From: Rhodococcus_F sp040656415
Lineage (GTDB): Bacteria > Actinomycetota > Actinomycetes > Mycobacteriales > Mycobacteriaceae
Length of the DNA stretch: 64,000 nt
Reading direction: 5' to 3'
NCBI RefSeq assembly: GCF_040656415.1
Contig: NZ_JBFAMC010000001.1
Location: forward strand, 434,001 to 498,000
Shown: piece after piece, positions 33,823 to 41,370 of the stretch
Position numbering within the stretch: the stretch's first letter is position 1
Layout of the letters: the number at the start of each line of letters is the position of its first letter
Program-made: the position numbers and the translations under genes
Notes under the pieces: generated by a model
What the model was told of the DNA's origin: nothing
Databases searched by the model: none
What the model saw: the letters and a program-made list of their open reading frames with translations, nothing else

Positions 33823-34505
33823 CGCCCGACAACACCGAGCAGGAGCCGGTTACTTTCGTGGACAAGCGGAAGATCGACCCCGAGACCGGTCAGATTCGGG
33901 ACGCTGAACCGGTAGCGGAACCCCTTGCGGGCGACGCTACCGCTCCGCAGCCCGGCTCGGTGGATGAAGGGGCCTCGGTGGACGAGGGGACAGAGTCCGA
34001 CAAAGGGACACAGCCCAGTGAGGCAGCGCCGAAGTCGGACGAATTGGCCGAGCGTACAGCGGATCTGCAGCGTCTGCAGGCCGAGTACGCCAACTACCGT
34101 CGTCGAGTTCAGCGGGACAAGCAGTCCGACATTGCCAACGCCAAGGCGTCTGTCGTCGGCGAGCTCATCGGAGTGCTCGACGACCTCGACCGTGCACGCA
34201 GCCACGGCGACCTCGACTCGGGGCCGCTGAAGGCGGTGGCGGACAAGCTCGTCGGCGCCCTCACCTCGCTTGGACTGAGCGAATTCGGTGCCGAGGGCGA
34301 GACATTCGATCCGTCGCTGCACGAGGCTGTGCAGCACGAGGGCGAAGGTCACGACCCGGTCGTCGGCACGGTGATGCGGAAGGGCTACAAGTTCGGCGAC
34401 CGTATCCTGCGGCATGCGATGGTAGCTGTGACCGATCGTGTCGGCGAGACCGACGCGAGCACCTCCGATCAGGCTGCGGAGCCGGCCGAGGCGGAACAAG
34501 AATAG
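33819..34505 (+). CDS. grpE: Nucleotide exchange factor GrpE
   Basis: Homodimeric co-chaperone of 228 aa that releases ADP from DnaK. A long disordered acidic N-terminus (about 1-70) precedes the coiled-coil helix (ELAERTADLQRLQAEYANYRRR) and the beta-wing domain ending in VGTVMRKGYKFGDRILRHAMVAV. GTG start inside the dnaK stop gives coupled translation. Second gene of the operon. Confidence 0.97.
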   Translation: MTPDNTEQEPVTFVDKRKIDPETGQIRDAEPVAEPLAGDATAPQPGSVDEGASVDEGTESDKGTQPSEAAPKSDELAERTADLQRLQAEYANYRRRVQRDKQSDIANAKASVVGELIGVLDDLDRARSHGDLDSGPLKAVADKLVGALTSLGLSEFGAEGETFDPSLHEAVQHEGEGHDPVVGTVMRKGYKFGDRILRHAMVAVTDRVGETDASTSDQAAEPAEAEQE

Positions 34506-34527
34506 GAATGAGAGGAGGAGACGCCCA

Positions 34528-35697
34528 GTGAGTCAACGGGAGTGGATCGAAAAGGACTTCTACAAGGAGCTGGGCGTCTCGTCCAAGGCGTCCGCGGACG
34601 AGATCAAAAAGGCGTACCGCAAGCTTGCACGGGACCTACACCCTGATGCGAACCCCGACACCGAGACCGAGGAACGCTTCAAGTCGGTCAGTGAGGCGTA
34701 CGCGGTGCTGTCGGATCCTGCGAAGCGCAAGGAATACGACGAGGCCCGACAGCTCTTCGCCAGCGGCGGCTTCGGGCGCGGTGGCGGATTCCACCCCGGA
34801 GCCGGCGGCTTCGGCCAGGGCGGCTTCGATGTGGGTGATCTGTTCGGTGGTGGCGGGGGCGGCGACGGCGGCCTCGGCGACATCTTCGGTGGGTTGTTCA
34901 ACCGTGGCGGAGGCGGCGGGGCGACCCGTACATCCAGCCGCCCTCGCCGCGGAAGCGATGTGGAGACGGAGACCACGCTCGAATTCCGTGAGGCCACCCT
35001 CGGGGTCACGGTTCCGCTCCGGTTGACCAGCCCCTCGGCGTGCACCACATGTCACGGCAGCGGTGCCGAACCGGGTACGAGCCCACGTGTGTGTCCGCGC
35101 TGCAACGGGACCGGAATCATCACCCGCAACCAGGGTGCCTTCGGGTTCAGTGAGCCGTGCGACGACTGCCGAGGCACCGGCTCCATCATCGATTCTCCTT
35201 GCCGGGAGTGCCACGGCAACGGCATCACCAACCGGACCCGCACCATAACTGTGCGCGTCCCCGCGGGTGTCAGTGACGGACAGAAGATTCGACTGGCAGG
35301 CCAAGGAGAGGCCGGTCTACGCGGCGCACCGTCCGGGGACCTGTTCGTCACGGTGCGGGTGCGTCCCGACAAAGTGTTCGGGCGCACCGGCGACGATCTC
35401 ACTGTCGTCGCACCCGTCAGTTACGGTGAACTCGTACTCGGGACTACGGTCTCGGTTCCCACCTTGGAGGGACGTGTAGGTGTGAAGATTCCGGCGGGCA
35501 CAGCCGACGGCCGGATCTTGCGCGTGCGTGGGCGAGGCGTACCCAAGCGCGACGGTGGCGCCGGTGACCTACTGGTCACCGTCAAGGTCGCGGTTCCGCA
35601 GAAGCTCGACGACCCGGCCACAGATGCGCTGAAGGTGTACCTGGAGGCAGAGAAGGCCAGTGGATTCGATCCCCGGGCTGGGTGGGCAGGTGCCTGA
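34528..35697 (+). CDS. dnaJ: Chaperone DnaJ (DnaJ1 type)
   Basis: Hsp40 co-chaperone of 389 aa that delivers substrate and stimulates DnaK ATPase. The J-domain (KDFYKELGVSSKASADEIKKAYRKL, HPD in LHPDANPD) comes first, then a Gly/Phe-rich linker (about 75-135), four CxxCxGxG zinc repeats (CTTCHGSG, CPRCNGTG, CDDCRGTG, CRECHGNG; about 165-240) and C-terminal substrate domains. GTG start at 34528 with a perfect AGGAGG. The stop TGA overlaps the hspR ATG by one base. Confidence 0.97.
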   Translation: MSQREWIEKDFYKELGVSSKASADEIKKAYRKLARDLHPDANPDTETEERFKSVSEAYAVLSDPAKRKEYDEARQLFASGGFGRGGGFHPGAGGFGQGGFDVGDLFGGGGGGDGGLGDIFGGLFNRGGGGGATRTSSRPRRGSDVETETTLEFREATLGVTVPLRLTSPSACTTCHGSGAEPGTSPRVCPRCNGTGIITRNQGAFGFSEPCDDCRGTGSIIDSPCRECHGNGITNRTRTITVRVPAGVSDGQKIRLAGQGEAGLRGAPSGDLFVTVRVRPDKVFGRTGDDLTVVAPVSYGELVLGTTVSVPTLEGRVGVKIPAGTADGRILRVRGRGVPKRDGGAGDLLVTVKVAVPQKLDDPATDALKVYLEAEKASGFDPRAGWAGA

Positions 35698-36104
35698 TGG
35701 CCGACAAGACAGAGAGGTCGCGCGAAACCTCGGTCGACCCGGACGCTCAGATCTTCGTGATCTCGGTGGCCGCGGAATTGGCGGGTATGCATGCTCAGAC
35801 ATTGCGCAATTACGACCGACTCGGTCTGGTCACACCGCACCGTACATCGGGTGGTGGGCGGCGTTACTCGCCACGGGACGTCGCGTTGCTCCGAGAGGTG
35901 CAACGCCTCTCCCAGGACGAGGGCGTCAACCTCGCCGGGATCAAGCGCATCATCGAACTGACCAACCAGGTCGAAGCTCTACAGCACCGCGTGCGGGAAT
36001 TGGCCGAGGAGATCGCCCAGATCCATGCCGGTTACCGGCGCGACCTCGTGCCGGTTCCGCGTAGCAACGCGCTCGTGGTGTGGAAACCGAGACACCAGCG
36101 CTGA
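35697..36104 (+). CDS. hspR: Heat-shock repressor HspR (MerR family)
   Basis: MerR-type repressor of 135 aa that binds HAIR repeats and uses DnaK as co-repressor. The winged HTH spans about residues 20-90 (VISVAAELAGMHAQTLRNYDRLGLV, then SGGGRRYSPRDVALLREVQRL), followed by a coiled coil (LTNQVEALQHRVRELAEEI) and a basic tail. ATG at 35697 overlaps the dnaJ stop. Sites upstream of dnaK and clpB in this window match its known target pattern. Confidence 0.96.
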   Translation: MADKTERSRETSVDPDAQIFVISVAAELAGMHAQTLRNYDRLGLVTPHRTSGGGRRYSPRDVALLREVQRLSQDEGVNLAGIKRIIELTNQVEALQHRVRELAEEIAQIHAGYRRDLVPVPRSNALVVWKPRHQR

Positions 36105-36105
36105 T

Positions 36106-36133
36106 GATCAGACAGCACGGCGGATCTGATCAG
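36106..36133 (+). terminator. Terminator of the dnaK operon
   Basis: TGATCAGA and TCTGATCA form a perfect 8-bp stem with a 12-nt loop right after the hspR stop. Confidence 0.6.
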
Positions 36134-36159
36134 CTCAGGTAGTCGTCTCCTAGCTGTAC

Positions 36160-36471
36160 TTAGAACTGGTTGTTCTGGAAACCATCGAACGATCCGACGT
36201 ATCCACGGTTGAACCTGAAGTGGTTTCCGTCGTCGTTCTTGTAGTATCCGTTGCCGTTGTTTCCATGACCGTACTTCACGGGGACGACGAATGGGTTGGA
36301 GAGGTCATTGGGGAGTGGGACCGGCATCGAAACAGTCTGCGTTTGCGCCTGATACGCGCTGTCGCTGTTGACGCCGACCGCACCTGCGACCCCGACGGTC
36401 ATGCCGGTGATGGCCAGCGCCATGGTGGGCACCGCGATCAAGACCGAGATGCGGCGGCGGGTGGAAGGCAT
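36160..36471 (-). CDS. Small secreted Gly/Asn/His-containing protein, paralogue 1
   Basis: Exported protein of 103 aa. Signal peptide (MPSTRRRISVLIAVPTMALA, cleavage after VAGA) is followed by the shared block VNSDSAYQAQTQTVSMPV, then FVVPVKYGHGNNGNGYYKNDDG and the end SFDGFQNNQF. ATG at 36471 has AGGAGGAA. It is one of three tandem paralogues that share signal peptide, core motif and even DNA of their 3' flank. No characterised family is recognised; Gly, Asn, His and Tyr suggest a flexible surface or metal-binding peptide. Confidence 0.78.
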   Translation of the reverse strand: MPSTRRRISVLIAVPTMALAITGMTVGVAGAVGVNSDSAYQAQTQTVSMPVPLPNDLSNPFVVPVKYGHGNNGNGYYKNDDGNHFRFNRGYVGSFDGFQNNQF

Positions 36472-36519
36472 GGTAGTTCCTCCTGGTAGTGACGTTGTGT
36501 AGTCGTTTCCGGCCTGCAC

Positions 36520-36801
36520 CTAGTACTGGTTGTTCTGGAAACCACCGAAGAACCCGCCGCCGTATCCGCGGTGTCCTCTGTTCTTGAAGTGCCCGTGACC
36601 TCCGTAATGCTTCGCGGGGACGATGAATGGGCTGGCGAGGTCGTTGGAGACCTGCATCGAAACAGTCTGTGTTTGCGCCTGATACGCGCTGTCGCTGTTG
36701 ACGCCGGCGGCACTTGCGACCCCGACGGCCGTGCCGGTGATGGCCAGCGCCATGGTGGGCACCGCGATCAAAACTGAGATGCGACGACGGGTGGAAGACA
36801 T
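36520..36801 (-). CDS. Small secreted Gly/His-rich protein, paralogue 2
   Basis: Exported protein of 93 aa, second copy of the tandem family. Signal peptide MSSTRRRISVLIAVPTMALA, core VNSDSAYQAQTQTVSMQV, the segment FIVPAKHYGGHGHFKNRGHR with six histidines nearby, and the C-terminus GGGFFGGFQNNQY. ATG at 36801 with AGGAG. The most compact copy; histidine and glycine content suggests metal binding or an elastic surface peptide. Confidence 0.78.
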   Translation of the reverse strand: MSSTRRRISVLIAVPTMALAITGTAVGVASAAGVNSDSAYQAQTQTVSMQVSNDLASPFIVPAKHYGGHGHFKNRGHRGYGGGFFGGFQNNQY

Positions 36802-36892
36802 GTTTTTCTCCTGGTGAGTTGTTCGCGGGAGACCGCGGTGGTTCTGATCAGCTCCAGTAGGCGTTTCCGGGCTGCACTAGGTACGGGTTGTT

Positions 36893-37357
36893 CTAGTAAC
36901 CACCGAAGAACCCGCCGCCGAATCCGCGGCCGAACCTGAAGTGATCTCCGTAGCCGTTCTTGAAATGTCCCCCTTTGAAGTGTCCGCCCCTGAAGTGTCC
37001 GCCCTTGAAGTGCCCGCCTCCATAACCGTGCTTCACGGGGACGACATATGGGTTGACGGTGGCTTCCAGGCCGTTCGAGTCGAGGGCGGACGCCGGCACA
37101 GTCTCACTAGCGGGCGATGCGATGTACGCTGAAGATTCCGTGACCCACTGCCCGGCCGGATCGGACAACCCGGCGATAACGCCAGCCATGTCGATTTCGT
37201 TGGAGACCGGCATCGAAACAGTCTGTGCCTGGGCCTGATACGCGCTGTCGCTGTTGACGGCAGCCACGCCCGTGGCCCCGACGGTCAGGCCTGCGATAGC
37301 CAGCGCCGTGGTGGGCACTGCTATGAAAAGTGAGATGCGACGGCGGGTGACAGACAT
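36893..37357 (-). CDS. Small secreted His/Gly-repeat protein, paralogue 3
   Basis: Exported protein of 154 aa, third copy. Signal peptide MSVTRRRISLFIAVPTTALA, core VNSDSAYQAQAQTVSMPV, an insert of about 45 residues (MAGVIAGLSDPAGQWVTESS), then YVVPVKHGYGGGHF and four GGHFK/RGGHF repeats. It ends at GGFFGGY: in DNA the QNNQY tail of paralogues 1 and 2 is cut by a TAG in place of CAG, with the remaining bases still recognisable. ATG at 37357 with GGAGAAA. Confidence 0.8.
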   Translation of the reverse strand: MSVTRRRISLFIAVPTTALAIAGLTVGATGVAAVNSDSAYQAQAQTVSMPVSNEIDMAGVIAGLSDPAGQWVTESSAYIASPASETVPASALDSNGLEATVNPYVVPVKHGYGGGHFKGGHFRGGHFKGGHFKNGYGDHFRFGRGFGGGFFGGY

Positions 37358-37520
37358 GATAGTTTCTCCTGGATCAGACACTTCAAGAGCTACGGAAGCG
37401 TCTCAGATAGGTGAGAGGTTCAAATTTCGATCCTCGATAGATTCGGTATACACCGAATATGCCGTGAGCGCTCGGCCGAGCGCGTCCACCAAACGGATCG
37501 AATTCAGGCTGAATCCTCTG

Positions 37521-37538
37521 TCCCCGAATCGGGGGACA
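37521..37538. promoter_or_regulatory. Palindrome GTCCCCGAATCGGGGGAC, putative operator
   Basis: 18-bp near-perfect palindrome 75 bp before the response regulator start and 164 bp before the divergent secreted-gene triplet. It matches the palindrome at 7134-7151 in 15 of 18 positions. A likely target of the NarL-type regulator encoded just downstream, acting on itself and perhaps on the secreted genes. Confidence 0.55.
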
Positions 37539-37612
37539 CTGTCCGTGGGGACCCGGGTCGGTGAAGAAGTATGCAGAGAACGTTGTCGGAGCCGGGCCGG
37601 ATAGGAGTGGCT

Positions 37613-38248
37613 GTGACGATGTTGCGTGTCGTGGTGGGAGACGACCATCCGATATTCCGTGATGGAGTCGTCCGGGCGCTGCTGGCCAGCGGTAATGTCG
37701 ATGTTGTCGGCGAGGCGGACGACGGTATCGCCGCATTGGAGTTGATCAGGGAACTCGCCCCCGACGTAGCCCTGCTCGACTACAGGATGCCGAAGTTGGA
37801 CGGGTCCGAGGTAGCTGAAGCGGTACAACGGGATGCGCTGACCACCCGAGTGCTCCTCATCTCCGCACACGACGAGTCCGCGATCGTCTACCACGCTTTG
37901 CAGGTAGGGGCCGCCGGATTTCTACCGAAGGAGTCGACTCGCGCGGAGATCGTGAAAGCGGTTCAGGACTGCGCCGGAGGTGAGGTCGTTCTTCCGGCCC
38001 CCCTTGCAGTCGGTTTGGCCGGCGAGGTGCGTCGGCGGAGTGAACCGTCGGGGCCGGTCCTCAGTGGGAGGGAGACGGAGGTGCTCGCACTGATCGCAGG
38101 TGGTCAGAGTATTCCCGCGATCGCCGCAGAATTGTATCTAGCGCCGTCGACGGTCAAGACGCACGTGCAACGCCTGTACGAGAAGCTCGGGGTGAGCGAC
38201 CGAGCTGCCGCAGTGGCCGAAGCCATGAGGCGCGGATTGCTGGAATGA
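37613..38248 (+). CDS. NarL/LuxR-family response regulator
   Basis: Two-component response regulator of 211 aa. Receiver domain about 1-120 with phospho-acceptor Asp56 in VALLDYRMPK, acidic pair near residue 8 (VGDDHP) and Lys in FLPKEST. LuxR-type HTH at about 145-205 (LSGRETEVLALIAGGQSIPAIAAELYLAPSTVKTHVQRLYEKL). GTG at 37613 has AGGAG; ATG at 37571 and 37619 are alternatives. The histidine kinase gene starts one base after its stop, so they are an operon. A palindrome at 37521-37538 may be its own site. Confidence 0.94.
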   Translation: MTMLRVVVGDDHPIFRDGVVRALLASGNVDVVGEADDGIAALELIRELAPDVALLDYRMPKLDGSEVAEAVQRDALTTRVLLISAHDESAIVYHALQVGAAGFLPKESTRAEIVKAVQDCAGGEVVLPAPLAVGLAGEVRRRSEPSGPVLSGRETEVLALIAGGQSIPAIAAELYLAPSTVKTHVQRLYEKLGVSDRAAAVAEAMRRGLLE

Positions 38249-38249
38249 C

Positions 38250-39464
38250 ATGCACCATCCGTCGCACAGCCGGGTAGTTCGGCGCTACTCCACCGAGGCG
38301 GTCCGGGTGACCGCCGTTCTCCGGTTGCCACTGATCGGGCTGATGTCACTCCTCGGGCCAGTGATCCGCGTAACGCACTGGAAACCAGACGTTTTCGCTG
38401 GGTTGCTGATCGTGTATGCGGCGGTTGCGTTGGGCTGGATGGTCCTGGTGCTCGTATGGGAGGTAGGGCCATGGGCGGGGTGGATGTCCACCGCCGTCGA
38501 TGTCCTGGCGGTCGTGTCTTTGTCCATTGCCTCGGGTGGTGCGACTTCCGTGCTGCTGCCAGTGTTCTACCTGCTGCCGATCTCGGTGGCTTTCCAGTAT
38601 CGACCACGTCTGACCGCGATCGTCGGTATATGCACTGCCGTCGGGTATCAGTTGGCGTGGATCGTCTACTCCAAGCGCGACGACACGATGGGTTTCCCAT
38701 CTGAGGTATACCTCTACTTCGGGTTCCTGCTGTGGCTTGCGGCGGCGACCACGGCGCTTTCCTATGTCCTGGTTCGTCGCTCGGCGACGGTGATCTCGTT
38801 GTTGGACGTTCGCAGGCAGTTGATCGCAGAGTCCATGGGCGCTGAGGAACGTCAGCGCAGACAACTGGCCGAGCACCTACACGACGGCCCGCTCCAAAAT
38901 GTCCTTGCAGCCCGGATGGACGTAGAGGAAGCGCTGGAGCGGCACCCGGACGAGATGCTTGCCGCTGCCGAGTCCGCGTTACGGGAGACGGCCGCCCAGT
39001 TGCGGTCCACCGTGACATTGCTGCACCCACAGGTGCTAGAGCAACTTGGTCTCAGTTCAGCACTCCGCGAACTCGCGGACCTACACGCGAGGCGCTCCGA
39101 AATCGAGACGTCCGTCGAAATCGACGAAGTCGGTCACCCGGAATGCCAACAACTGCTGTACCGCGTTGCCCGCGAACTGCTGGCGAACGTGACCAGACAT
39201 TCGCACGCCACGAAGGTGAATGTGCGGCTGACTCGCTCCGATGGGAGCATCACGCTGGCCGTCGTCGACGACGGTCGGGGGTTCGATCCCTCCGTCGTCA
39301 CGAAGCGTGTGGCGCAGGGACACATCGGGTTGGCTTCCCAGATTGCGCGTGTCGAGAACGTCGGCGGCACATTCGATATCGCCACAGCGCCAGGTAAAGG
39401 CACACGCGCGGTGGTGACGGTTCCGGCATTCAGCGAAACCAAGCCGCACTCGTTGATCGACTGA
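38250..39464 (+). CDS. Sensor histidine kinase (HisKA_3 type)
   Basis: Membrane sensor kinase of 404 aa paired with the NarL regulator. Five or six helices in residues 20-190 form a sensor without a large outside domain, suggesting it senses the membrane or an intramembrane signal. The phospho-acceptor His is in AEHLHDGPLQNVL (about 211), the ATPase domain has the N-box ARELLANVTRHSHA, G1 DDGRGFD and G2 GHIGLAS. ATG at 38250 is one base after the regulator stop. Confidence 0.94.
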   Translation: MHHPSHSRVVRRYSTEAVRVTAVLRLPLIGLMSLLGPVIRVTHWKPDVFAGLLIVYAAVALGWMVLVLVWEVGPWAGWMSTAVDVLAVVSLSIASGGATSVLLPVFYLLPISVAFQYRPRLTAIVGICTAVGYQLAWIVYSKRDDTMGFPSEVYLYFGFLLWLAAATTALSYVLVRRSATVISLLDVRRQLIAESMGAEERQRRQLAEHLHDGPLQNVLAARMDVEEALERHPDEMLAAAESALRETAAQLRSTVTLLHPQVLEQLGLSSALRELADLHARRSEIETSVEIDEVGHPECQQLLYRVARELLANVTRHSHATKVNVRLTRSDGSITLAVVDDGRGFDPSVVTKRVAQGHIGLASQIARVENVGGTFDIATAPGKGTRAVVTVPAFSETKPHSLID

Positions 39465-39679
39465 CCGCCTTCTGTCCCACCGAAGGTGTAGTGCGCGCCA
39501 ATGGTCCGCACGTTCCTCGTCGCTGTTCACGCTCGTCATCGCGTGACCGGGCATTGCAAAAAGGTGGAACAGGTTTCAGTTTCTCGAGATTTCGGGCTAT
39601 CGTGTCGGTGACCCAGGACACAGGATTTCATGCGACCGGACTGCGCGGCCCGCTGTCGCGGTAGAAGTGAGGACAACAG

Positions 39680-41257
39680 ATGAAAGACGAACTCGCCGAT
39701 CTGCATCGGCCCGCCTTCGCTGCGGACCTGCTCATCACCGCATTGGACCGCCACAGTGACAAGCCGGCCCTGTACATCGGCGACGTGGTACTGACCGGCG
39801 GTGAGATGCGCGATCAGATCAGCCGGTTTGCCCAGGCGCTCGCCTCGCTCGGAATAGGCAAGGGCACCAGCACGGCCATGCTCTCGAAGAACAGGCCCGA
39901 GGTCCTCATCAGCATGGGTGCCACCATGGTGTCCGGATGCCGCAACAGTGCGCTCAATCCGATGGGTTCGCTCGACGATCACCTCTACATCGTCAACGAT
40001 GCCGAAATCGAGACGCTGATCTTCGACCCCAACGCCTTCGAGGACCGAGCAGCGGAACTGAAATCGAAGTCGCCGTCGATCAAGAACGTGTTGTCGTTGG
40101 GGCCTTCGGAAGTGGGGGTCGACATCCTTGCTCTGGCAGCCACCTTCACGCCGCAGCGGCTCGTCGCGGCCGACGTGGACATCGACGACAGCAGCAGCAT
40201 GGTCTACACCGGCGGAACCACCGGTAAACCCAAGGGTGTGATCGGTTCCTATGGGTCGGGTGCCGCGCTCAATCAGATCCAGATGGCCGAATGGCAGTGG
40301 CCCGAAGAGCCGCGTTTCCTGATTTGCACACCGCTGTCACACGCTGGTGCAGCCTTCTTCATTCCGACTCTGCTCCGTGGTGGCGCCTTGATCGTGCTGC
40401 CGGCATTCGAGCCCGGAGCGGTGCTGGAGGCGATCGAAAAGTACAAGATCTCCGCGACGATGCTCGTGCCCACCATGATTTACATGCTCATGGATCACCC
40501 CGACCTGCCGAACCGGGACGTATCGAGTCTGCAGACGATGTTCTACGGGGCATCGACCATCTCACCGGCGAGGCTGAAGGAGGGCATCGAGAAGTTCGGT
40601 CAGATCTTCTTCCAGTTCTACGGCCAGACCGAATGTGGCATGACCATCGCTGTCCTGCGCAGAGAAGAACATATCGCGACGGACCCGAGTCGCCTCGCGA
40701 CCTGCGGGCGGCCTGTGCCATGGCTGAAAGTCGCTCTGCTGGACGATGACCTGAACGAGGTGCCGCAGGGCGAACTCGGCGAAATCTGCGTTCGAGGCCC
40801 GCTCATCATGAAGGGTTACTGGAACAAGCCCGAGGAGACTGCCGAGGCATTCAAGGGCGGGTGGCTGCACACCGGCGACATCGCGCGCAAGGACGAGGCC
40901 GGATTCCTCACGATCGTGGACCGGAAGAAGGACATGATCGTCACCGGCGGATTCAACGTGTTTCCCCGCGAGATCGAGGACGTCATTTCAGCACACCCTG
41001 CTGTGAGTTCCGTCGCAGTGGTTGGCGTTCCGGACGAGAAGTGGGGCGAGGCCGTCAAGGCATGTGTGGTGCTTCGCGACGGACAGTCGGTGGACGCGGA
41101 CGACTTGGTCGAAAAGGTCAGGGCGGCGAAAGGGCCTGTCCACGCGCCCAAATCGGTCGACTTCGTCGACAGTCTGCCGCTTACACCGCTCGGCAAACTC
41201 GACAAGAAGACGCTGCGCTCCCGCTATTGGGAGAGTGCGGATCGAGCTGTCGGATAG
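39680..41257 (+). CDS. Fatty-acid or aromatic-acid CoA ligase (AMP-binding, FadD type)
   Basis: ANL-superfamily enzyme of 525 aa that forms acyl-CoA from a carboxylate, ATP and CoA. Motifs: P-loop MVYTGGTTGKPKG near 180, FYGQTE near 320, GWLHTGDIARKDEAG near 400, DRKKDMIVTGGFNVFPREIE near 425, and the terminal lysine in LGKLDKKTLR. The ATG at 39680 has GAGGACA. FadD8/cyclohexanecarboxylate-ligase-like sequences are the nearest I recall, but substrate is not readable. A perfect inverted repeat lies between it and the next gene. Confidence 0.9.
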   Translation: MKDELADLHRPAFAADLLITALDRHSDKPALYIGDVVLTGGEMRDQISRFAQALASLGIGKGTSTAMLSKNRPEVLISMGATMVSGCRNSALNPMGSLDDHLYIVNDAEIETLIFDPNAFEDRAAELKSKSPSIKNVLSLGPSEVGVDILALAATFTPQRLVAADVDIDDSSSMVYTGGTTGKPKGVIGSYGSGAALNQIQMAEWQWPEEPRFLICTPLSHAGAAFFIPTLLRGGALIVLPAFEPGAVLEAIEKYKISATMLVPTMIYMLMDHPDLPNRDVSSLQTMFYGASTISPARLKEGIEKFGQIFFQFYGQTECGMTIAVLRREEHIATDPSRLATCGRPVPWLKVALLDDDLNEVPQGELGEICVRGPLIMKGYWNKPEETAEAFKGGWLHTGDIARKDEAGFLTIVDRKKDMIVTGGFNVFPREIEDVISAHPAVSSVAVVGVPDEKWGEAVKACVVLRDGQSVDADDLVEKVRAAKGPVHAPKSVDFVDSLPLTPLGKLDKKTLRSRYWESADRAVG

Positions 41258-41295
41258 AGGCACATGCCGGGTGATGCCTGGGGACCCGTTCTGAG

Positions 41296-41327
41296 ACTTG
41301 GCAGAAAGCAACTATAGTCTGCCAAGT
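41296..41327. promoter_or_regulatory. Inverted repeat ACTTGGCAG-N14-CTGCCAAGT
   Basis: Perfect 9-bp arms, followed by a smaller CGCGGC-TGA-GCCGCG hairpin at 41332-41346. It lies between the CoA ligase stop (41257) and the globin-reductase start (41371), so it can be an operator of the latter or a terminator of the former. Confidence 0.5.
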
Positions 41328-41370
41328 AAATCGCGGCTGAGCCGCGTTCAGTCACTGACGAGGATGCGCG

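Larger units (their letters stand above)
36500..37357 (-). repeat. Tandem gene triplication block
   Basis: The three secreted genes at 36160-36471, 36520-36801 and 36893-37357 share nearly identical DNA in the signal-peptide and NSDSAYQAQ(T/A)QTVSM region, the end GGTTGTTCT, and a flank with TCTGATCAGCTC (36126 and 36844). The unit is about 330 to 500 bp, so the copies arose by tandem duplication that included flanks. Confidence 0.75.

Noticed and set aside
36126..36860. Repeated TCTGATCAGCTC sequences as insertion-sequence ends
   Set aside because: They are flanks of the tandem gene duplication; no transposase or target duplication is seen.
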